NCBI GenBank assembly: GCA_019162745.1
Contig: JAFLLC010000002.1
Coordinates: 1-32,306 of the forward strand
Reading direction: 5' to 3'
Length of the DNA stretch: 32,306 bases
DNA from: Deltaproteobacteria bacterium
Lineage (GTDB): Bacteria; Desulfobacterota; Desulfuromonadia; Geobacterales; Pseudopelobacteraceae
Shown here piece by piece: positions 25,828 to 32,306 of the stretch. Each line of letters starts with the position of its first letter. Within the stretch, counting starts at the first letter, position 1. The notes beneath the pieces are model-generated. The model made no database searches, was not told the origin of the DNA, and was given only the letters and a program-made list of their open reading frames with translations. Position numbers and translations under genes: made by a program.

Positions 25828-26185
25828 TGCCTATACAGCGATTCACAAGGAAGCTTTGAGCGGACGGGAACTGGAAGCGTCAGTGCTGTCCAGAGCCGGT
25901 CTCATGCTGAAGGGTGTCAAGGATAACTGGGGCGCTCCCGATCGTGACCAAAAACTGCTGGAGGCTGTTAAATTCAATCAGAAGGTATGGAGCTTTTTTC
26001 AGGCGGAGCTGTCTGATCCGGAAAATCCGCTGCCGAAAAACCTGCGTGAAGATATTCTCAATCTCAGTATTTTTATCGACAAACGTCTCTTCGAAGTGTT
26101 GGCTTTTCCCGATCCTGAGAAACTCTCTATCGTCATTGATATCGATTTCAATATTGCCGCCGGATTGAGGACAAATCCCGAGTAA
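25808..26185 (+). CDS. flaF: FlaF-family flagellin biogenesis protein
   Basis: A 125-residue protein matching FlaF, which in alphaproteobacteria supports flagellin translation and secretion and works opposite to FlbT. Characteristic segments are AYTAIHKEALSGRELEASVLSRAG, LEAVKFNQKVWSFFQAEL and LREDILNLSIFIDKRLFE. GAGGAG lies before ATG 25808, which is inside the 3' end of flbT. It is the last gene of the flagellin operon and is followed by a hairpin terminator. Confidence 0.9.
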   Translation: MQQHSVNAYTAIHKEALSGRELEASVLSRAGLMLKGVKDNWGAPDRDQKLLEAVKFNQKVWSFFQAELSDPENPLPKNLREDILNLSIFIDKRLFEVLAFPDPEKLSIVIDIDFNIAAGLRTNPE

Positions 26186-26210
26186 CATAAATTGGTACGA
26201 CCCTTGTTGA

Positions 26211-26248
26211 AACGCCTCTTGAAAGAACTTTCAAGGGGCGTTGTTTTA
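26211..26248 (+). terminator. Rho-independent terminator after flaF
   Basis: AACGCCTCTTGAAAG and CTTTCAAGGGGCGTT form a stem of about 15 positions with one T-G wobble; the innermost two pairs are probably open, leaving a GAAC loop. GTTTTA follows. It ends the flagellin operon before the convergent gene on the - strand. I see no T tract for the opposite direction. Confidence 0.85.
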
Positions 26249-26274
26249 TGCGTTGGCAATCATCGCGTACAAAC

Positions 26275-29007
26275 TTATTCTGCTTGTCCTGATTTGTATA
26301 GTGTTGATAGGCGGGAAGATATCCTGCTGATTACGGGACCCCATTCACCCGGAGCCTCTTGTCGGAAAAGATGCATTGATGGATACCAGGGGGAGTCACC
26401 GCAATTAAGCAGCCAGCGCCAGTCAGCTGAATACTTGAGCATCACCCAGACCGGTTTGCCCATTGCCCCGACTAAGTGGGCGACAGAAGTGTCGACCGTT
26501 ATAACAAGGTCCAGGTTGCTGATTAAGGAGGCACTGCCGCTGAAATCATGGATTTTGCTTGTGATGTCGATCAAATTTGGATGGTTAGGACTCGGTTCCC
26601 CGATCTGGAGTGAGTACCAGTAGAAATCTTGACAGTCTAAGAGAATGGAAACAAAATCAAAAGGGACTGAGCGGTTCCGGTCGCTGCTCTGATCCCGCCT
26701 GCCCGCCCAAACTAGTCCTATTCTCATTCGTTCCTGTTTTTCATGCTGTTGTAGCAGAGGTTTCCAAGCCAAGGACTTGGCTGGAGGAATCTTGATATAC
26801 GAATGGCATTCCGGGATAGTCCGCAAATGGGTCCTGAATACCATTGGGAGGCTCATGATTGGAAGCTGATAATCAACCGTTTCATTGAATGCACCCCTTG
26901 GATAAACTGCTGTTACACCATCTACGCACTCAAGTAGCGAAATAATTGACGGGTCCTGAGCCTCAACAATTACAACGGCTCCATTTTTTGCCAGCAACCG
27001 CGCGTAACGTATAAACTGTATAGTATCACCATAGCCCTGTTCAGCATGAATCAGAATACGTTTCCCGTGTATGGGCTGGCCCTCCCAGCGGGTTATATTG
27101 CGATGCCTCTGAATTTCAGGGTCAAACTTCAGGAAGCGCCATTCATAATCGGTCCATCCCTCTCGAAAACGCCCCAGTTGGAGAAGAACCAAGCTCCGGT
27201 TAAAATGTCCATCAGCGTGGTCCGGTTGCAGAGCTAAAAGCCTATCATAGCTTTCCAACGCCTCACACAGCCTCCCCGTAGCTCGTTGTATGGTGCCAAG
27301 ATTGTTCAAAGCCTGGGCATATTCAGGTTTGATACCAAGTGCCTGTTGATAACATTTTTCTGCCTCCTCATACTGGTCAACTGATTGCAACGCCATGCCC
27401 AGACCCAGGAGACACTGATAGTAACCCGGATCAGTATTAAGCGCCCGTCGGAATAAACTGATCGCCTCCTGTGTCATTCCCTTTTGAAAACTAACTTGTG
27501 CCAGTCCGCAAAGCACGTCAGGCATATTAGGCATAATTGTTTCTGCTTGGGTGAAAATGAGTTCTGCAGACTCAAGAGCGCCCTGTTTAAGAGCATAAAA
27601 TCCCTGTGAAAGCAGAGTACCTACCTGATCGTGTTCAGAAACCTTTAGGTCAACTATTGATTGAAACTCTACAAGAGAGTTTTTTATTTCCTTAACGACA
27701 ACTCCCCAATCTCCCTGAATGCTCTGTCGGAAAATCCGAATAGATGGATACCAGGGTGAGTCGCTGCGTTCAAGCAGCCAACGCCAGTCCGGTGCGAACG
27801 CAAGCATCAGCCAGACTGGTTTCCCCAATGACCCGGCTAGGTGGGCGACAGCTGAATCAATGGTAATCACAAGGTCGAGCTGTTCTATTAGTGCCGCTGT
27901 GTCCGCAAAGTCACGTATTTGGTTTGTAAGGTCAACGACTCTCTTGGCAAGAGGCGATAGATCAAGCTGTCGCTTAGCATCGCCCATTTGAAGAGAAAAA
28001 AACTGGATGTCTGCTAGATTGGCGAAGGATGAGAAAACTTCCAGCGGTAATGAGCGGGAAATATCATTCCGGTGGATACTGCTGCCAGCCCAGACTATAC
28101 CGATCCTCGGATAAGGATACTTGGATGTTTGCTTTTGCCACTTTTCGCGCCGTTCTGATGTTATCAAAAGATAGTGGCAAGAAGGTATGTTTTCTACCGT
28201 TGTGCCGAAAATTCTGGGCAATGTTAGAAACGGGGCTTGACAATCACACACAGGGAGCTCTTCACCAAACCCGGCGACAAAAAGTACTCCTTTTATGCCT
28301 TGAAAAAGTGAAACTAACTGAGGGTGACACTCCAGTACGACATTTCCTCCGCACTCTACTACCATCGGGACATAGCGCACAAACTGAATGGCATCACCAA
28401 AGCCCTGCTCAGCATGCAGGAGTATAGTACGGCCATCGAGAGGAGATCCGTCCCATAACGGGATGTTGTTATGACGAACCGGCGACGTAAAATCGGGCTT
28501 TTTCCAGCGCCATTCGTATTCCTGCCACCCTTCCTCATATTTTCCTTGCAGCAGTAGATTCAAGGCAAGATTCCAGTGTGCTGCGGCAAAACCGGGATCA
28601 AGCTGTATTGCCCTTCGGCAATCAACCTCCGCTTCAGTAACCTTTCCCATCGCCTGCAGAGCCGTGCACCTCACCGCTAGTGGGACGGGTGATGCTGCAA
28701 GGAGCTCTGCTGCTCTCAAAAAGCTGTCAGCCGCTTCGGTAAAACGTCCGAGCGCCATCAGGCTGTTGCCAAGATTGTTGTAGGCTTCGCCCATTTCAGG
28801 GGTTATTTGAATAGCGTGCAGATATGAGGCAACCGCCTCGTCATAGCGCCCAAGGTCGTGCAGAGCCGCTCCGCTGTAAAGTTGCAGCGTTGCATTCAAA
28901 GGGTCCAATGTTATGGCAGCCTGAAAACAGACCAGAGCTTGTGCGGTATTGCCGGCCTGTAATAATGAATAACCTTTTGCAAACAATTGATGTACCTGCT
29001 TATCCAT
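26275..29007 (-). CDS. Duplicated TPR + GT9-like protein
   Basis: A 910-residue protein containing the same module twice: TPRs at about 1-165 with a GT9-like region at 190-436, then TPRs at 475-620 with a GT9-like region at 646-910. Matching motifs in the two halves are ILLHAEQGFGDAIQFVRY and ILIHAEQGYGDTIQFIRY, LVITIDSAVAHLAGSLGKPVW and LVITVDTSVAHLVGAMGKPVW, and SDSPWYPSIRIFRQ and GDSPWYPSMHLFRQ. I chose ATG 29007, just before the first TPR; an in-frame TTG at 29049 is possible. GT9 enzymes include heptosyltransferases, but TPR-fused relatives in flagellar loci have no firm substrate. It lies alone on its strand, convergent with flaF. Confidence 0.88.
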   Translation of the reverse strand: MDKQVHQLFAKGYSLLQAGNTAQALVCFQAAITLDPLNATLQLYSGAALHDLGRYDEAVASYLHAIQITPEMGEAYNNLGNSLMALGRFTEAADSFLRAAELLAASPVPLAVRCTALQAMGKVTEAEVDCRRAIQLDPGFAAAHWNLALNLLLQGKYEEGWQEYEWRWKKPDFTSPVRHNNIPLWDGSPLDGRTILLHAEQGFGDAIQFVRYVPMVVECGGNVVLECHPQLVSLFQGIKGVLFVAGFGEELPVCDCQAPFLTLPRIFGTTVENIPSCHYLLITSERREKWQKQTSKYPYPRIGIVWAGSSIHRNDISRSLPLEVFSSFANLADIQFFSLQMGDAKRQLDLSPLAKRVVDLTNQIRDFADTAALIEQLDLVITIDSAVAHLAGSLGKPVWLMLAFAPDWRWLLERSDSPWYPSIRIFRQSIQGDWGVVVKEIKNSLVEFQSIVDLKVSEHDQVGTLLSQGFYALKQGALESAELIFTQAETIMPNMPDVLCGLAQVSFQKGMTQEAISLFRRALNTDPGYYQCLLGLGMALQSVDQYEEAEKCYQQALGIKPEYAQALNNLGTIQRATGRLCEALESYDRLLALQPDHADGHFNRSLVLLQLGRFREGWTDYEWRFLKFDPEIQRHRNITRWEGQPIHGKRILIHAEQGYGDTIQFIRYARLLAKNGAVVIVEAQDPSIISLLECVDGVTAVYPRGAFNETVDYQLPIMSLPMVFRTHLRTIPECHSYIKIPPAKSLAWKPLLQQHEKQERMRIGLVWAGRRDQSSDRNRSVPFDFVSILLDCQDFYWYSLQIGEPSPNHPNLIDITSKIHDFSGSASLISNLDLVITVDTSVAHLVGAMGKPVWVMLKYSADWRWLLNCGDSPWYPSMHLFRQEAPGEWGPVISRISSRLSTLYKSGQAE

Positions 29008-29077
29008 GAGAAGCCACCGAGTATAGATGCGTCTAGCTTGATTCCCCAAGGGGAAACAAATTTACCGTGCGTTTTTC

Positions 29078-29106
29078 TTGACGTTATATGCCTTTACACA
29101 TTACAA
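29078..29106 (+). promoter_or_regulatory. Sigma-70 type promoter of vapBC
   Basis: TTGACG at 29078-29083 and TTACAA at 29101-29106 are 17 bases apart. The -10 box lies inside a palindrome, so a repressor bound there would block RNA polymerase. Confidence 0.65.
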
Positions 29107-29114
29107 TGTGTAAA
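29093..29114 (+). promoter_or_regulatory. Operator-like perfect palindrome before vapB
   Basis: TTTACACATT and AATGTGTAAA are perfect inverted arms of ten bases around a two-base AC centre. They cover the -10 region and lie 18 bases before the vapB ATG. This is the place and shape expected for autoregulation by a VapB or VapBC complex. Confidence 0.75.
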
Positions 29115-29131
29115 ATATGTGGAGGTGAGAT

Positions 29132-29332
29132 ATGGCAACAAATCTTGCAATTGATGATTCGCTTATAATTGAAGCCCAAAAACTAGGAGGACATTCAACA
29201 AAAAAAGCAACAGTTTCGCATGCTCTTATGGAGTATATACAGCACCGCCGTCAACTGGAAATTCTGGATTTATTTGGTGCAATACCATTAGATGAAAAAT
29301 ATGATTATAAAAAACAACGGACGCGAAGATGA
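29132..29332 (+). CDS. vapB: VapB-family antitoxin
   Basis: A 66-residue antitoxin of the VapB (DUF2191-like) kind. The N-terminal ribbon-helix-helix DNA-binding part is NLAIDDSLIIEAQKLGGHSTKKATVSHALMEYIQ. The C-terminal tail (LDLFGAIPLDEKYDYKKQRTRR) would wrap the toxin and cover its active site. GGAGGTGA precedes ATG 29132 at a good distance. It overlaps vapC by ATGA, and a perfect palindrome overlaps its promoter, which suits the usual autorepression. Confidence 0.88.
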   Translation: MATNLAIDDSLIIEAQKLGGHSTKKATVSHALMEYIQHRRQLEILDLFGAIPLDEKYDYKKQRTRR

Positions 29333-29733
29333 ACGTTCTTGTTGATACTTGTATCTGGTCTCTGGCGCTACGCCGGTTAGCCCCGCAGGATATTTCTGAA
29401 GTTATGGAACTTCGTGAGCTTATTAGTGAGCAACGAGTGCTAATACTGGGAATTGTACGCCAAGAAATCCTTTCGGGCATTAAAGAAGAACTCAATTTTA
29501 TTCAATTACGAGATCATTTGCGTGCATTTTCGGATATTCAGCTTGTAACTGAGGATTTTGAATGTGCTGCAGAATTTTTCAATATTTGCCGAACAAAAGG
29601 CATTCAGGGTTCAAATACTGATTATCTTATTTGCTCGGTTGCCTGCCGCTTAAATGTACCAATACTAACTACGGATGCAGATTTTCTCAAGTATAGCCAA
29701 TTTATCCCCATAAAACTTCATGTAAGCAGATAA
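29329..29733 (+). CDS. vapC: VapC-family PIN-domain toxin
   Basis: A 134-residue PIN-domain ribonuclease. VapC toxins cut tRNA or rRNA and stop translation until VapB binds them. The acidic metal-binding residues are visible: Asp6 in VLVDTCIW, Glu46 in RQEILSG, Asp98 in SNTDYLI and Asp116 in TTDADFL. All four are present, so the toxin is probably active. Translation is coupled to vapB by an ATGA overlap. It converges on a second PIN gene on the - strand, with about 50 bases and no clear terminator between them. Confidence 0.9.
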   Translation: MNVLVDTCIWSLALRRLAPQDISEVMELRELISEQRVLILGIVRQEILSGIKEELNFIQLRDHLRAFSDIQLVTEDFECAAEFFNICRTKGIQGSNTDYLICSVACRLNVPILTTDADFLKYSQFIPIKLHVSR

Positions 29734-29785
29734 ACAAGCAAGGCAAATACAATTACATACTGAACCCTTACACTTTCAGGCTGTG

Positions 29786-30196
29786 CTACCGCATTATATT
29801 TACCAGCTCCGCAGATGAGTACACGGATATTTTGGATTTTCTGAAATATTTTTGATTGCGTGTTACGATCGCTTCAGCGCCAACATGGCAAGCCGCTTCG
29901 TAGATCACCGCATCTTCAAAATCCACAAAATTAGCCGCCAGAGCGGCTTCAAGGACAGCTCTGTTGACAGGTGCCACTTCGAACAGATTCAGGAGTTTTT
30001 TTACCTCTTCCTGCGCCCGCACTGTCCCTATTGTCTTTGAGGCAATGTAATATATGGTTGTTATGGAAGTGCTGCAGACATAGCCGCTGATAGTCCCCCC
30101 TTCAACTCTGCTGAACAGCTCTACAGCTGCTTCTGCAAAGGGTGCTCTGTCCATGAGGAGATCGAGAAATATGTTTGTGTCAAACAAAACCCTCAA
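29786..30196 (-). CDS. PIN-domain toxin of a second module
   Basis: A 136-residue PIN-domain protein (PIN_3-like), probably a ribonuclease toxin. Asp6 in VLFDTNIFLDLLMDR, Asp92/Asp95 in NFVDFEDAVIYEAA and the TRN segment near 112-114 are the expected catalytic-site landmarks. The second acidic residue of classic VapC proteins is replaced by the Ser/Thr-rich CSTSITTIYY, normal for this subfamily. It overlaps its upstream antitoxin gene by four bases, giving antitoxin-then-toxin order. Its sequence is clearly different from the vapC at 29329, so the two are separate systems. Confidence 0.87.
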   Translation of the reverse strand: MRVLFDTNIFLDLLMDRAPFAEAAVELFSRVEGGTISGYVCSTSITTIYYIASKTIGTVRAQEEVKKLLNLFEVAPVNRAVLEAALAANFVDFEDAVIYEAACHVGAEAIVTRNQKYFRKSKISVYSSAELVNIMR

Positions 30197-30435
30197 CGGT
30201 ATTTTTCCTCAAGATATTTTTTATAGTCATTTTCGTCGATTTTTGAATTTCGAAGCAGTCCGCGAAGAGAATTTGTAATCGGAGCGGGTTTTGAAATTTG
30301 TTCCACTTTTTCCTTACCCAGATATTTAAAGTAGTCAGCAACAACCTGCGACAGTGATTTTCCTACTGTGACGGCGTACCTTTTTGCCTGGTCTATCAAT
30401 TGATCTTCCAGGCGAAGCGTAAGTTTTGTCTGCAT
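30193..30435 (-). CDS. DUF6364-like antitoxin paired with the PIN toxin
   Basis: An 80-residue protein with an N-terminal ribbon-helix-helix pattern (KLTLRLEDQLIDQAKRYAVTVGKSLSQVVADYFKYL) and a charged C-terminal tail (SLRGLLRNSKIDENDYKKYLEEKYR) of the kind that blocks PIN toxins. This matches the small DUF6364-type antitoxins. GGGAGG precedes the ATG on the - strand. A sigma-70 type promoter and an inverted repeat lie just upstream, so it is probably autoregulated. Confidence 0.85.
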   Translation of the reverse strand: MQTKLTLRLEDQLIDQAKRYAVTVGKSLSQVVADYFKYLGKEKVEQISKPAPITNSLRGLLRNSKIDENDYKKYLEEKYR

Positions 30436-30451
30436 ACCAACCTCCCAAAAC

Positions 30452-30501
30452 GTGACGTATATATTACGTATAATGATACGTCACCATTCATTGTTTGTCA
30501 A
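30452..30501 (-). promoter_or_regulatory. Promoter and operator of the DUF6364/PIN module
   Basis: On the - strand TTGACA (30501-30496) and TATCAT (30478-30473) are 17 bases apart, a good sigma-70 promoter. An inverted repeat with nine-base arms, GTGACGTAT (30452-30460) and ATACGTCAC (30476-30484), overlaps the -10 box and has a TACGTA palindrome at its centre (30465-30470). This fits two antitoxin dimers bound side by side. Confidence 0.75.
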
Positions 30502-30550
30502 CATACAACCAGATTAGTGCATCTAATTGACTGCCCTGTCAGATTCATAA

Positions 30551-31417
30551 TCAAACAGGCTTGATCCTGTTGACAACATCCCGGAAGAAGTCGTGTGACC
30601 AGATGGCAAGTACTGATGGATCTTTAACAAACGGCATCACGTCTCTTCGCGCCTGGTTAATGTCGAGACCATCGATAGCTGAAGATACAAGTTCTTCAAA
30701 AGCAGCCTGCGTGAGCGGCAGGTCCCCACTCCAATGCCCGGTTTGGCGCATTCGCTGTTCCAGATGATGCAGATCCAACTCCGGGAAATTAGCGGCATAC
30801 CAGATAAGATCATACCAATCGCGCCCTTTTACCCTGTTTTTCCAGCGCCTGAAAAGGAGAGCATGCATCTTGCCTGCAAACAGACTGGGGAGTGTGTAGC
30901 ATCTCACTGCAAAGGGGATAGGGCGGAGCAAAAAGCGGGTATGAGTTGAAAAACCGGTTGGAGGATCTGTATCTATCTCAAGCTTTATCTTCAATAGACT
31001 ACCGACTGGAACTGACTTTATAATCTCGTCCGCAGTTTCAATCACCAGCAGCTCAGTGCGAGTGTTGCTCTTTAAAAATGCTGATTGTACGGCACTGTCT
31101 GCGGTTTTATCATTTTTTTCAGCTCTGATATTAAAACCAAATGCCCGCAACTCATCTTCAAGCGGTGAGAGAAACCGTGAGATATCGAAATCGCTGCACG
31201 GCTCAAGCAGTGAAAAGTCGAGATCTTCGGAAAAGCGGTCAAGTCCGTACATTATTCGCAGGGCGGTGCCGCCATAGAAAGCGGCATGCTCAAAAAACTT
31301 TGCCCGCCAGAGCCCAAGCAAAGCTACCTCCTGGAGTATCTCGCGCAATGCCTGCACGGCATCTGTGCTTTTCCTGGCTTCGTATCCGGAAAGCATCCGG
31401 GCAATGGCTTCATGCAT
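30551..31417 (-). CDS. abiEii: AbiEii-family nucleotidyltransferase toxin
   Basis: A 288-residue nucleotidyltransferase toxin of the AbiEii/AbiGii kind (type IV toxin-antitoxin, also known from phage abortive infection). The nucleotidyltransferase signature AAFYGGTALRIMYGLDRFSEDLDFSLL is intact, with GGT at 49-51 and the metal-binding Asp65 and Asp67. A downstream LLKIKLEIDTDPP segment supplies the further conserved Lys and acidic residues. CRDWYDLIWYA-like KGRDWYDLIWYA is another family mark. It starts inside the last eight bases of the preceding antitoxin gene, so the pair is translationally coupled. Related MenT toxins add nucleotides to tRNA; that activity is not demonstrated here. Confidence 0.92.
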   Translation of the reverse strand: MHEAIARMLSGYEARKSTDAVQALREILQEVALLGLWRAKFFEHAAFYGGTALRIMYGLDRFSEDLDFSLLEPCSDFDISRFLSPLEDELRAFGFNIRAEKNDKTADSAVQSAFLKSNTRTELLVIETADEIIKSVPVGSLLKIKLEIDTDPPTGFSTHTRFLLRPIPFAVRCYTLPSLFAGKMHALLFRRWKNRVKGRDWYDLIWYAANFPELDLHHLEQRMRQTGHWSGDLPLTQAAFEELVSSAIDGLDINQARRDVMPFVKDPSVLAIWSHDFFRDVVNRIKPV

Positions 31418-32075
31418 TTGATACTCCCGCTGCTGCCTTTTGCAGAGAAGAAACTACCGCCGCGAGCAGCCGTACACGCCGTGAACGGCACCGAGCCGAG
31501 ATATCCAGTAACCTGTCATGATTAAGTCTGCGTAAAGATTCCGGGGCAATACGAAGATGATTAAGCAGGTAGTCGAGCAGGTCCCTTTGGGTAGATATGG
31601 CTGCACTGCGGTCGGAGATGAGTGTATCGGCCAAAGCTTTCTCGGCGGTTGCCATGAGGAAGGCGCGGTCGTCGTCTGATGCTATTCGGTCCATCCCGGC
31701 ACGAAACGACTCCAGCGGCGTCATCCTGTAGGAAAAATAGCCGACAGGCGTGTCGAACGTACGGGATCTCCCTAAGCAGACAGAGGTTATCATTTCTGCC
31801 CGTTCCGGTATAAGACCATAGTAGAATAGAGCGAATTCGAACGAAATATAGGAAGGTCCATAGATCAGGTTGGCGAGTAGTTCCCGGCAGACCGGTTGGC
31901 TCCGTTCCTCCTCGCCGAGAACGTACAGCCCCTTCTTTACCCGTATAATAGTCCCCTTGCGCAAGAGGGCAGATATTTTTGTGCGCGGCCGGGAATATCC
32001 CTTCAGGGCCTCCACAAGAGTTTGGTAGTCAAATTCTACATGGCCGATTATTTTACGGAGTGGAATGTTTTTCAT
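31410..32075 (-). CDS. abiEi: AbiEi-family antitoxin / transcriptional repressor
   Basis: A 221-residue protein resembling AbiEi antitoxins, which have an N-terminal winged helix and repress their own operon through inverted repeats. The winged-helix part is visible as FDYQTLVEALKGYSRPRTKISALLRKGTIIRVKKGLYVLG, followed by the family core GPSYISFEFALFYYGLIPE and AEKALADTLI. I chose ATG 32075. The open frame extends 21 codons further upstream (to 32138), but that part runs through an inverted repeat and into the threonine ammonia-lyase stop. No strong ribosome site precedes 32075, so the start is not certain. Confidence 0.85.
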   Translation of the reverse strand: MKNIPLRKIIGHVEFDYQTLVEALKGYSRPRTKISALLRKGTIIRVKKGLYVLGEEERSQPVCRELLANLIYGPSYISFEFALFYYGLIPERAEMITSVCLGRSRTFDTPVGYFSYRMTPLESFRAGMDRIASDDDRAFLMATAEKALADTLISDRSAAISTQRDLLDYLLNHLRIAPESLRRLNHDRLLDISARCRSRRVRLLAAVVSSLQKAAAGVSNA

Positions 32076-32095
32076 AATGCACGATAGCACTTTTA

Positions 32096-32132
32096 AGCAT
32101 AGTATGTCCACGAAATAGAGACTTACTATGCT
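32096..32132 (-). promoter_or_regulatory. Inverted repeat before abiEi
   Basis: AGCATAGTA (32096-32104) and TACTATGCT (32124-32132) are perfect nine-base inverted arms separated by 19 bases. They lie 21 bases upstream of the abiEi ATG, and the outer arm covers two bases of the neighbouring stop codon. Spacing and place suit an AbiEi operator. A weak terminator for the upstream gene is less likely because no T tract follows. Confidence 0.6.
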
Positions 32133-32306
32133 AAACAACCGTCAGTTTGTAGCCCTTCCCTTCCAGATAACCGACAATCTCCCTGATATGCTCATAGCCC
32201 CGTGTCTCCAACTCCAGTGAAACATCGGTCCGGCCAATGGCGAGTGATTTCGAACGCCGGTCATGGGTGATGTGGAAGATATTGGCACGAGTCTCGGCAA
32301 TGTTCT
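32131..32306 (-). CDS. ilvA: Threonine ammonia-lyase, C-terminal ACT-domain end (partial)
   Basis: The last 57 codons of a gene that enters from the right edge on the - strand. The translation begins NIAETRANIFHITHDRR and ends YLEGKGYKLTVV before a TAG at 32133-32131. This matches the C-terminal ACT domain of threonine ammonia-lyases (IlvA/TdcB type), including SLELETRGYEHIREI. The enzyme deaminates threonine to 2-oxobutanoate for isoleucine synthesis, and the ACT domain binds an amino acid regulator. The catalytic part lies outside the window, so assignment rests on this tail alone. Confidence 0.75.
   Translation of the reverse strand, partial: NIAETRANIFHITHDRRSKSLAIGRTDVSLELETRGYEHIREIVGYLEGKGYKLTVV

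Noticed and set aside
29042-29055. TTCCCC-AA-GGGGAA inverted repeat before the 910-residue gene
   Set aside because: The arms are only six bases with a two-base loop, and there is no T tract or promoter linked to it, so I could not assign a function.
32076-32138. Longer N terminus for AbiEi
   Set aside because: The extra residues would come from the inverted repeat and the ilvA stop region and do not resemble the winged-helix start of the family.
1-32306. CRISPR arrays, insertion sequences, tRNA or rRNA genes
   Set aside because: No regularly spaced repeats, transposase-like proteins or RNA gene signatures were seen.

Overview
The window looks like a flagellin and flagellin-glycosylation locus from a mid-GC Gram-negative bacterium, followed by a block of toxin-antitoxin genes. 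Gene content (huge TPR-glycosyltransferase proteins, a sigma-28 flagellin promoter, VapBC/AbiE modules, the tail of a threonine ammonia-lyase) suggests a Geobacter-type member of the Desulfuromonadia. That placement is inference from style, not from a marker gene.

Region 1 (1-7501, + strand) is a nucleotide-sugar cassette. An AT-rich leader precedes a GDP-mannose 4,6-dehydratase-like gene broken by a one-base deletion. Next come a NeuB-type nonulosonate synthase, a GNAT acetyltransferase, a TIM-barrel isomerase/epimerase-like protein, an aminotransferase with an N-terminal CBS pair, a B12-binding radical SAM enzyme and a NeuA-type CMP-sugar synthetase. Most genes overlap or nearly touch, so this reads as one operon making an unusual CMP-activated nonulosonic (sialic-acid-like) sugar. 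No sugar-nucleotide hydrolase (NeuC type) and no intact dehydratase lies inside the window.

Region 2 (7585-23711, + strand) holds transfer and decoration functions. There is a 1334-residue TPR/capsule-type/FkbM/GT4 protein, then a small cassette of cupin, perosamine-synthase-like aminotransferase and methyltransferase. A GT4-like/GT2/TPR protein, a separate GT2, two tandem TPR-SPINDLY (O-GlcNAc-transferase family) proteins and a GT4 follow. The second SPINDLY protein carries an extra TPR + GT9-like module.

Region 3 (23712-26248, + strand) is the flagellin operon. A near-perfect sigma-28 promoter and a 5' leader hairpin precede a short flagellin, a strong hairpin, an unrecognised 210-residue protein, flbT and flaF, ending in a terminator. 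Flagellin, FlbT and FlaF together resemble the alphaproteobacterial arrangement. The placement of the glycosyltransferases directly upstream makes flagellin their most likely acceptor (inference).

Region 4 (26278-29007, - strand) is a 910-residue protein made of two copies of a TPR + GT9-like module, convergent with the flagellin operon and related to the C-terminal module of the second SPINDLY protein.

Region 5 (29078-32306) contains three toxin-antitoxin modules: vapBC (+), a DUF6364-like/PIN pair (-) and abiEi/abiEii (-). Each has an inverted repeat in front of its antitoxin gene. The window ends in the 3' part of a threonine ammonia-lyase gene on the - strand.
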